DNA from: CAYVQF01 sp964454015
Lineage (GTDB): Bacteria > Myxococcota_A > Bradymonadia > UBA4248
DNA length: 64,000 nt
Reading direction: 5' to 3'
Assembly (NCBI GenBank): GCA_964454015.1
Contig: CAYVQF010000001.1
Coordinates: 248,001-312,000 of the forward strand
The translations under genes were made by a program, and so were the position numbers. The notes under the pieces are model-generated. The model was not told the origin of the DNA. It was given only the letters and a program-made list of their open reading frames with translations, and did no database searches. Below are positions 18,099 through 25,333 of the stretch, one piece after another (position 1 is the stretch's first letter; each line of letters begins with the position of its first letter).

Positions 18099-19487
18099 TC
18101 AAGGAAGTACGCCGCCGATGTCCTCGCCGCCGACACAGAGCCAGGTGCCCGCGCTGAGGTCGACTTGGTGCAGGGCGCTGGGCCAGAAAGTGGGGCGCCC
18201 GCTGGCCTGAGCGGCGGCCTTCAAGGCTGGGGCGATGTCTTCTGGGGAGCTGCCTGGGTAGGGGGGCAGCAGCCACAGGGAGCGGCACTGTTGGAAGAGG
18301 GTTGACCACCGCTCGGTGGGGTAGAGGTGCCAGGTGGCGGGGTAGGGGCGGATGAGGAGGTTGGGGGCTTGTCCCCAGGCGTGGTGCAGGTCGGCAATGT
18401 TTTGTGCGAGGTTGACCGGGTGCATGCGCACGTCGTGGACGACGCGGCCGCTGTGGTCATGCCGGTACCAGCCAGCCAGGCGCAGTTGGGCTTGGTTGCG
18501 GAGGGCGTCACAGGCCTGGGGCAGGGTGCGACGGGCGGCGAGGTGTTGCCAGGCTACGGCGGCGGCGATGGCTTGGGCCTGGATGGTGCCCGCCAGGCTG
18601 CGGAGGTGGACTTCACCTGGGCTGAAGGTGATGTCCGTATAGGTGGGGGTGGGCGCGAGGCGATAGGTGATGCGTGCCGCGGTGTGGGTCGCGGCGAAGG
18701 CGAGCTGGCCGTCGCTGTGGGTGGGGTAGACGCAGGGCCAGGCCTGGGTTTGCGCCACTTCGAGCCAGCGCGCCAGGGGCTCTTGGCCGCGGTAATAGCC
18801 CCAATCGTCGTGGCTCCAGTCCGTGATGAGGAGGCCCTGGATGCGGTCGTGGGGGAAGGGCTGGCGTTCATCGAGCTCGCAGGCCAAGGGCCAGGCGCTG
18901 TGGGCGTGGCTGGTTGGGCTGCTGGGTGTGGCGGCGAGGGCGCCCATGCACCACCCCGGGGCGCCGGCGGTCTGGGCCAAGGCCCAGACCGCCTGCGCCC
19001 GGCCTTGGGTACCCATGACGGCGAGGACACTGCGGTCGTGCCGGCGCAGCCACTCGGCGAGAGCCTCTTCCCGGTGATAGAGGGGCAAGCCCGCGACCTG
19101 GGCGCGTTGGCGAAAAGGATGAGTCGCCGGGAAGCCCACCGGGAGGATGACGGCGTCGGCCGCTTCGAGGGCGGGGGCGTCGTCGAAATCGATGTTGATG
19201 CCTCGGTCTTGCAAGTCCGCGACGATGGGGCCGGCGCGCAGATCGTGGCCGCTGATGGCGACACCGCTGTGGTGGAGGAGCAGGGCGAGGCTGCTCATGC
19301 CGACGCCACCCATGCCCCCAATGAAGACGCGCTCCCAGGAGGACGCCGCTGGGGCGATGGCCTGCGCCGTCGCGTGGCTGAGGGTGCTCGCGGGGGCAGG
19401 CTCCGGGCGTCGCGGGTCGCCACGGCTGCTGCCGCATGAAGGCGGCTGGGGTGGTCGCTCGCGGGGATCGCCGCTAGTCGTTGTCAT
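18099..19487 (-). CDS. MurC-like protein with degenerate ATP site (probable pseudoenzyme)
   Basis: 462 aa from the ATG at 19487, which overlaps the stop of the RHH gene by 14 nt. After a Pro/Ser-rich leader (1-50) the order follows MurC/Mpl ligases. The N-terminal UDP-binding glycine motif is intact (VFIGGMGGVGMSSLALLL, then SGHDL). In the centre, however, the P-loop GTHGKTTT reads GTQGRAQA (159-166), so the essential Lys and Thr are gone. Further on come ELDERQPF (compare EADES), TDWSHDDWGYY (compare TNIEADHMD), and VVHDVRMHPVNLAQNIADL (compare the DDYGHHP region of domain 3). UDP-muramoyl binding may survive while ligation should not. Proposed: a regulatory or binding derivative of MurC. 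Confidence 0.72.
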   Translation of the reverse strand: MTTTSGDPRERPPQPPSCGSSRGDPRRPEPAPASTLSHATAQAIAPAASSWERVFIGGMGGVGMSSLALLLHHSGVAISGHDLRAGPIVADLQDRGINIDFDDAPALEAADAVILPVGFPATHPFRQRAQVAGLPLYHREEALAEWLRRHDRSVLAVMGTQGRAQAVWALAQTAGAPGWCMGALAATPSSPTSHAHSAWPLACELDERQPFPHDRIQGLLITDWSHDDWGYYRGQEPLARWLEVAQTQAWPCVYPTHSDGQLAFAATHTAARITYRLAPTPTYTDITFSPGEVHLRSLAGTIQAQAIAAAVAWQHLAARRTLPQACDALRNQAQLRLAGWYRHDHSGRVVHDVRMHPVNLAQNIADLHHAWGQAPNLLIRPYPATWHLYPTERWSTLFQQCRSLWLLPPYPGSSPEDIAPALKAAAQASGRPTFWPSALHQVDLSAGTWLCVGGEDIGGVLP

Positions 19488-19683
19488 CAGGCCCACCGGG
19501 TTCGGTGGCGGCTGAGGGATCGTTGATGGAGGGATAATGGAGGATCTCTTCGCGGGCGATCTTCCAGGCGCGCTGAACGATCCACGAAACGGTGCGGTCT
19601 TGGCGGAGCGCCTCGTTCTGTATCTCGTCCAGCATGTCGACCGGAAAATAAACACTCTGTTTACGCTTATCCGATTTGGACAC
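19474..19683 (-). CDS. Small ribbon-helix-helix-type protein
   Basis: 69 aa. It matches a small delta/Myxococcota family of the form SDKRKQSVYFPVDMLDEI followed by RQDRTVSWIVQRAWKIARE (I believe TIGR04563, unverified). A basic strand, YFP, then two helices fit a CopG/MetJ-like ribbon-helix-helix DNA-binding fold. The C-terminus is an acidic and Pro-rich tail. Its stop lies inside the start of the MurC-like gene (14 nt overlap), so the two are probably co-expressed. Target DNA unknown. Confidence 0.8.
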   Translation of the reverse strand: MSKSDKRKQSVYFPVDMLDEIQNEALRQDRTVSWIVQRAWKIAREEILHYPSINDPSAATEPGGPDDND

Positions 19684-19884
19684 TTCCCTCGCTCCTTGCG
19701 TTTTGGCTGCACACGGCGTGCGCGATGCGATGATTCAAGAGGACATCGGGTCGTGGGCATGGCCCACGGCGCTCCTCTTCGCGCCTAAGGTCATAAGACA
19801 TGCGCCAAAGCTAGTCAAACGATGGCGGGGAACCTGTATTGATTCCTTGACTATTTGCTCTGGGGTCGACCCCGGGGGGGCGGC

Positions 19885-21447
19885 TCATGGGAGCGTCGCG
19901 AAGAAGGCCCGCACGTCGCGGAAGATGTCCTCTGTCAGGGGATACTTCCGCCGCTGGTCGTCGAAAGCCCAGAGCTCCTGGCCGAGCCGCTCAGCGCGAC
20001 CGCTGGCCATGAGCACCAGGCCGCCGTTGGGGCTGAAGTCGAAATCGCGGATTTCGATGCTACAGGCGCTGTAGTCCCAGCGATCCTCTTGGTCGTCGTA
20101 ACAGAAGCTCTGGCCGAAGTCATGGCTGTAATTGCCCTCGATGACCTGGATGGAGTCCTCGGTGAAGTCACTGTCGATAGAGACGACGGCGTTGTTGCTG
20201 ATGTTAAGAATATTGCATGGGTTCTTGCCGAGGAAGAGCACGTGGTCTTCCGGGGTGAGGCGCAGCTTGCTGACCACGTCGATGAACTGGCCTGGCTCGA
20301 GATAGGGACAGGCGGCGTTCGACTTGGGGCCAATGCGGTGAGCCCGGGGGCTGCAGCGCTTGACCGCGCCGGTGATGAGCGAGGTCGGATCGACTTGGCA
20401 GGTGTGGCGCGGGTCGCACTGGGTGTCGTCCTCACAGGTGGTGCCCAGGTCGCCACCGTCGGCGGCGAAACGATAGAGGGCGTGGGTGGGGCTGCCACAG
20501 AGTCCGTTGGCACTCTGCACGCCTTGCTCGTTGGTATAGAAGATACAGGTCCCCTCCTGCAGGTGCTGGCAGCCCACGTTGGTCGTGCAGATCTTGTCGA
20601 CGTACAGACCGGAGACCAGGGCGATGGCCGTGGCGCCATCATGGGTGATGACCAAGGGGTTGTTGCCCGTGAAGTACGAGCCCGACTGACGCGGGATACC
20701 GAAACGGTGGAGGAAGGTCTCTTCATGGGTGCCAAGGTCGTAGCGGAAAATGGCCAGGCTGGAGAGATCGAAACGGTAGAGGAAGACCGCGTTGCCGCGC
20801 TCAGGGATGGCCAAGCCCCCTCCGCGGTAAGTGATGCCGTCAGGAGAAGTGATGACGATCTGTCCCAGCTCGCGTGGCGTACCGATGCCTTGGCTCAGGT
20901 CGAGGTAGTAGGCCGTGTTGCCCGAGACATAGCCCAGGCGCTGGGTGACCAGCTCGACCTGGGCGATCTCATTGGCGACCCACTGTAGGTCGCTCTGGCT
21001 CACCATGGGGCCAGGGCGCACGGCGGCCACCCACAAGGCTCCGTCAGAGTCCAGGTAAGCGAAGTGGCCAAGATCAGGGCTGACCTGGCAGAGACCGCGG
21101 TTGCAATCGATGCCTGTCGTCATGGGGTTGAGCGCCGTGTTGTTGACGGGGAAGCGCGTCGGGGGCGTCGTCAGGAGGCTCAGGGGCAGCACCTCGCCGG
21201 GTTGCTCCGAGTCACGGTAGACGAAGGCGACGCGCATGGGCGCGCTGATCCCCACGCCTGGGTCCACCACTTCGATGGTGTCCACGTCGAGGCTGTCTGC
21301 GCTGTCCACTTCAGCCACCTCCTCGTCGCTGAGATCGGGCTGATCCGGAGGGTCTTGCGTTTTGGGGTCGTCGGAGCAGGCGCTGCTCACCCAAAGCAAG
21401 AGAACGAAAATGACGAGGAAGCTGAGACTCTCTCTGCGGATGGACAT
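19885..21447 (-). CDS. Lipoprotein, probable beta-propeller, unknown function
   Basis: 520 aa; the ATG at 21447 follows GGGAGAAAGGC. The lipoprotein signal ends at C24 (LLLWVSSAC) and is followed by an acidic linker (DDPKTQDPPDQPDLSDEEVAEVDSAD is split by Pro and Asp runs). The remainder is beta-rich with repeating display-like phrases (LCQVSPDLGHFAYLDSDG, IVITSPDGITYRGG, VLFLGKNPCN, IRDFDFSPNGGLVLMASG), typical of TolB-like or YVTN-like propellers. There is a Cys-containing insert (CEDDTQCDPRHTC). It is divergent from the DUF4846 gene. No enzymatic motif was found. Confidence 0.72.
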   Translation of the reverse strand: MSIRRESLSFLVIFVLLLWVSSACSDDPKTQDPPDQPDLSDEEVAEVDSADSLDVDTIEVVDPGVGISAPMRVAFVYRDSEQPGEVLPLSLLTTPPTRFPVNNTALNPMTTGIDCNRGLCQVSPDLGHFAYLDSDGALWVAAVRPGPMVSQSDLQWVANEIAQVELVTQRLGYVSGNTAYYLDLSQGIGTPRELGQIVITSPDGITYRGGGLAIPERGNAVFLYRFDLSSLAIFRYDLGTHEETFLHRFGIPRQSGSYFTGNNPLVITHDGATAIALVSGLYVDKICTTNVGCQHLQEGTCIFYTNEQGVQSANGLCGSPTHALYRFAADGGDLGTTCEDDTQCDPRHTCQVDPTSLITGAVKRCSPRAHRIGPKSNAACPYLEPGQFIDVVSKLRLTPEDHVLFLGKNPCNILNISNNAVVSIDSDFTEDSIQVIEGNYSHDFGQSFCYDDQEDRWDYSACSIEIRDFDFSPNGGLVLMASGRAERLGQELWAFDDQRRKYPLTEDIFRDVRAFFATLP

Positions 21448-21603
21448 GCCTTTCTCCCGGCGTCTGGCTTGGGCGGTTGCCATGATTGTGGCGATGGTGA
21501 CAACCAATCCGATCTTGATACGTTTCTGCAGTGATGTTGATGACGGCCCGGGCACACCAGTGTCGGCTGTCCCGAGGCGGATGCTGCACCAGGGAGACCG
21601 CTG

Positions 21604-22656
21604 ATGAGACCCGCACCTTACGTTAAAGAAGGCGCCCACGGACTGCAAGGGGCCATTCTCTGGGGGCCACTGCTTGGCTTGCTGGGCCTCTTGCTGTCGT
21701 GCCAAGGGGCGTTGGGACAGATGCCTGAGGAGGCAGCCGAAGGGCGGGAGGGGAGCGCGCGCATTGCCTCCCCGTCGTCGACGCCTGAGGCGCCCGCGCT
21801 CCCGGAGATGGCCCAGGTTGACGCTGAACGCCAAGACGGTCTTGTCGAGGGTGCCGACGCCGTGCCGTGGGATCGTTACGCTTGGCTGGCAGAGCACTTC
21901 CCTGACGCGACGCCCCTGTCGCTGCGGACGCGCTTTGCGTCGCCCCCTGGCTACACCCGGCTCACCGTGGCTGAAGGATCCTTCGCCGAGTGGCTGCGCT
22001 ATTTGCCGGTGCGCGAGGACCCGCAGGTCTACGCATACGACGGCCGACCCTTGCAAGCACCTGCGGCGGCGGTGGTGCTTCTCGACGTTGGCGATAGGGA
22101 TTTGCAGCAATGTGCTGACGCGATCATTCGTTTGCATGCCGAGTATTTGTGGAGCTCGGGCCAATTCGCGGCCATCGCCTACCATTTCACCAACGGCGTG
22201 CGCAGCGCCTGGTTGGCCTGGGCCGATGGCGAGCGTTTTGCCAAGATTGACGGTCGCTTACGTGGGGTGAGCAAGGCCAAGAAGGATCACGGTCGCGCCG
22301 CTTTTCGCGCCTACCTGCAGCACCTCTTCATTTATGCCGGTACGCGATCGCTGCCCAAGGACGCACGGGCGCTCGCTGAGGAGGAGGCCCTGCGTCCCGG
22401 GGATTTCTTCAACCAGGCGGGCTCGCCGGGACATGCGGTGCTGATCCTGGACATCGCCGTCGACGCCGCTGGGCACCAGGTGGCGCTGCTCGGGCAGAGC
22501 TATATGCCGGCGCAGGATTTCCACGTCCTGACCTCGAGCGCTGCTGATGTGGTGGATGGGATCTGGTTTCCACTTCCCGTAGGGGCGCTCGCGGTGCTGC
22601 GCACACCGTCGTGGGCCCCTTTCTCGCGCGCTGATGCCTATCGCCTGCCAGAATGA
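21604..22656 (+). CDS. DUF4846-family exported protein
   Basis: 350 aa, ATG at 21604 with GGGAGA upstream. A signal or lipoprotein-like N-terminus (LWGPLLGLLGLLLSCQGALG) and a Pro/Glu-rich linker lead to the conserved domain. Its DUF4846 signatures are FASPPGYTRLTVAEGSFAEW, LRYLP, YDGRPLQ, VVLLDVGDRDLQQCADAIIR, LHAEYL, YHFTNG and GHAVLILDIAV. The family is envelope-associated and of unknown function; the C-terminal part (PGDFFNQAGSPGHAVLI) resembles the Cys/His peptidase-like fold seen in some secreted hydrolases, but no clear catalytic triad is visible. It lies 79 nt upstream of the GT51 fusion. Confidence 0.82.
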   Translation: MRPAPYVKEGAHGLQGAILWGPLLGLLGLLLSCQGALGQMPEEAAEGREGSARIASPSSTPEAPALPEMAQVDAERQDGLVEGADAVPWDRYAWLAEHFPDATPLSLRTRFASPPGYTRLTVAEGSFAEWLRYLPVREDPQVYAYDGRPLQAPAAAVVLLDVGDRDLQQCADAIIRLHAEYLWSSGQFAAIAYHFTNGVRSAWLAWADGERFAKIDGRLRGVSKAKKDHGRAAFRAYLQHLFIYAGTRSLPKDARALAEEEALRPGDFFNQAGSPGHAVLILDIAVDAAGHQVALLGQSYMPAQDFHVLTSSAADVVDGIWFPLPVGALAVLRTPSWAPFSRADAYRLPE

Positions 22657-22735
22657 TGCGGGGCAGGTGGTGGCGGCTTGCCAGGGAGGGGCGCGATTTG
22701 GCAAGGTGGCCCCGGCGCGTTGGTTGGGAGAATGG

Positions 22736-25330
22736 ATGCGGCGCAACTTTCTGATCGCGACAATTGGGGTGCTCCTGCTCGTAGCGCTTAGCCTCGGGCT
22801 TTTTGCGTGGTGGGCCCATGGCTACGCCAAGCAACGCATCGTCGCAGAGCTGAGCCGCCGCGCGGCACACTGGGGCTGGACCTTGGTCGTCGAGGAGGTG
22901 GAGCTTGCCTTGGATGGCACCATCCACTTGCGCGGCATCCAGGCCGACGGGCGCCACGGGGGGCGCATCAAGGTGGCCCACCTCCACACCAAGCTCGACT
23001 GGGATGCCGTGTGGCGCGGCGATCGCTCGCCTCCGTGGCTGGACTTGGAGGGCCTGACGGCTTACCTCAACCGTGCTGAGATCGAGGCGCTGCGCCGGCC
23101 GCCCGCCACAGGTGACGCCGAGCAGCTCCAGCGGCAGGCCCTCCCGGCCCTGCGCATCAGCGATGTGGACCTCGCCCTGGCGACGGAGAGTGAGATCGGG
23201 CTGGTCCGCTTGCGCAGCCCTCTGCTGGCGCTGAGCGAGAGCGACGGCGTGGTGCGGGTCGAGGTGGAGGGCCAGCTAGACCTCGGGCAGCAACACGAGC
23301 TCAGTCTCGTGGTCGAGCTGGCGCGGGGGCTAGCATGGGGGCGGGTACAGGCCACATTTCAGGAGCCCCTCAGCTACGGGCACCCCGTCTGGGGCGACGT
23401 CGAGGTTCTTTCCTTCGATATCGCTGGCGGGGCGCAGGCCATCAACGGCTCCCTCCACGGCGTCAGTTATTATCCGAACCGCAGCGATGGCCTGGAGGCG
23501 CTCCACATCGCCCAGGTCGATCTGGCCCTGAGCCGAGACGAAGACGGTTGGCATCCCGATACGTTGCGCCTCTTTCAACCCCAAGCGAGCGTCGACTTGT
23601 TGGCCTTGCTCGCCGGGCCCGTGGGCGAGCGCTACCCGCAGGTTGTCGCCATTGCGGCCATGGTCGAGGAGCGTTTTTTTTCCACCCCCCAGGGGCGTGC
23701 GGCGCCCAGTGAAGAGGCGCCACGGGCGCAAAGACGCCGTGAGCGGCGCCAGGCCAAGGGAGAGGCCGCGGTGGAGACGCGCCAAGGGGCGACGCTGCCC
23801 GGCTTCGATCTGCAGCGCATCCAAGAAGAACTGGCAGCGCTGCCCGGGGTGGCCGTGGAAGAGGGGGCCATCAACCTCCGGGTGTGGGGCGGCGCGACGG
23901 TCCACCTCGGTGGCCTGACTTTCAACACCAGCGCCATGGGGGAAGAGGGCGCCGAGAGCAAACGCTACGCCTTTTCCCTGCAGGTGCGCGAGGCCACGGC
24001 GGAGATCATTTTCGATGCCGTGCCTGACGACGTGCCGAGCGGCAAGGTGGTGCTGCGCAACCTCGCGGCGCGGGATCTCTTCGAGGTGCTCGGGATGAAG
24101 GCGCCGCCGGGTTTGGAAGGGAACGTGGACTTCGACTTGGCGCTGGCCAAGGCGGGCACGGCGGTGGAAGTGACGGGCCATGTCGGGCTACGCGACGTGG
24201 GCTTCTACCATGCCATGGTCTCAGAGCTTCCACTGCGCAATATCAACGCCGACTTGGACGTCCACGTGCTCTACGACCATGGGCAGGAGTCGCTCCAGAT
24301 AGACCGCCTGCGCGTGCGCTCGGGACCTGCGGTGTTCGCGGCCGAAATCGCCGTGGCCCAGGTGCGCAGTGAGCCTCTGTTGACCTTCAGGATTTGGGCT
24401 GAGGACGTCCGCTGTGAGGACATCCCGGCGGCGATCCCCGAGGGGCTGCTGGCGACCATCCAGGATTTCCGAGTCGGTGGTACGCGAATGGAAGGGCAGA
24501 TCACAGGCACCTTGCCCCTCAAAGATCCCATACGCTTCGATATGAAGGTCGACGGCTTCCCTGGGGACTGTGTGCCCCTGGCCGTGGGGCCGCATCAGCC
24601 CGAAGCGCTCAACGATCCCAAGTACGTCTTCGTTTTCTCCCAGTACACGACCTTGCCCGAGGGGATCGCCGTGGGGCCAGGCACGAAGCACTATGTGCGG
24701 CTGGAGAAGCTGCCGGGCTATGTGCCGGCAGTGATGTATCTCACCGAGGACAAGCGCTTTTTCGATCACGGGGCCCTGCGCCCAGGCCTCATCACCCGGG
24801 CCATCCGCTTGAACTTGACGGCTGGGCGCTACGTCTATGGGGGCTCGACCATCTCCCAGCAACTGGTGAAGAACCTATTCTTGACGCGCCGCAAGAACAT
24901 CAGCCGCAAGCTCGAAGAGGTCTTCATCGCCTGGCGGATGGAGGAGGTCGTCACCAAGGAGCGCATCCTGGAGTTGTACCTGAACTGCATCGAGTTTGGG
25001 CCCGATGTCTACGGGATCGTGCAAGGCGCCAAGTTCTATTTCAACAAGACCCCGGAGGCGTTGCAGCCCATCGAGGCGGCCTATTTGGCGTCACTGAAAG
25101 TGTCTCCCCGGGTAGGGGGCAAGTTCTACCTGCGCGGCGGCCTGCCCGGCGATGGGCGCTGGTGGAGCAAGCGCCAGAAGAAGGTGATCAACACCTTGGC
25201 AGAGAATGGCTATATTTCCCCCATCGAGGTGATCGCCTCTTACCCGTGGACGCCGCGCTTCTACTATCCAGATCCCAATGACCACGGGGACTTTCGCAAC
25301 CAGTGGTTGATTCGCCACAAAGGTCTCTGA
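22736..25330 (+). CDS. AsmA-like / GT51 peptidoglycan glycosyltransferase fusion
   Basis: 864 aa; the ATG at 22736 follows GGGAGAATGG. One membrane anchor (residues about 5-27) is followed by a long extracytoplasmic AsmA/DUF748-like region (about 30-640: IQADGRHGGRIKVAHLHTKL, a basic linker near 330-350, LRNLAARDLFEVLG). The C-terminus is a GT51 transglycosylase: catalytic E671 in TEDKRFFDHG, GGSTISQQLVKNLFLTR (702 on), RKLEEVFIAWRMEEVVTKERILELYLN and YFNKTPEAL. No transpeptidase domain follows, so it is a monofunctional glycan polymerase carried on an AsmA-like module. It would polymerise lipid II outside the cytoplasmic membrane; the AsmA-like part may link it to lipid transport or the outer membrane. 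Confidence 0.88.
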   Translation: MRRNFLIATIGVLLLVALSLGLFAWWAHGYAKQRIVAELSRRAAHWGWTLVVEEVELALDGTIHLRGIQADGRHGGRIKVAHLHTKLDWDAVWRGDRSPPWLDLEGLTAYLNRAEIEALRRPPATGDAEQLQRQALPALRISDVDLALATESEIGLVRLRSPLLALSESDGVVRVEVEGQLDLGQQHELSLVVELARGLAWGRVQATFQEPLSYGHPVWGDVEVLSFDIAGGAQAINGSLHGVSYYPNRSDGLEALHIAQVDLALSRDEDGWHPDTLRLFQPQASVDLLALLAGPVGERYPQVVAIAAMVEERFFSTPQGRAAPSEEAPRAQRRRERRQAKGEAAVETRQGATLPGFDLQRIQEELAALPGVAVEEGAINLRVWGGATVHLGGLTFNTSAMGEEGAESKRYAFSLQVREATAEIIFDAVPDDVPSGKVVLRNLAARDLFEVLGMKAPPGLEGNVDFDLALAKAGTAVEVTGHVGLRDVGFYHAMVSELPLRNINADLDVHVLYDHGQESLQIDRLRVRSGPAVFAAEIAVAQVRSEPLLTFRIWAEDVRCEDIPAAIPEGLLATIQDFRVGGTRMEGQITGTLPLKDPIRFDMKVDGFPGDCVPLAVGPHQPEALNDPKYVFVFSQYTTLPEGIAVGPGTKHYVRLEKLPGYVPAVMYLTEDKRFFDHGALRPGLITRAIRLNLTAGRYVYGGSTISQQLVKNLFLTRRKNISRKLEEVFIAWRMEEVVTKERILELYLNCIEFGPDVYGIVQGAKFYFNKTPEALQPIEAAYLASLKVSPRVGGKFYLRGGLPGDGRWWSKRQKKVINTLAENGYISPIEVIASYPWTPRFYYPDPNDHGDFRNQWLIRHKGL

Positions 25331-25333
25331 GGG

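Noticed and set aside
19862..19875. GGGGTCGACCCC palindrome after the lipoprotein gene as a terminator
   Set aside because: The stem is too short for its loop and no T-run follows on the minus strand.
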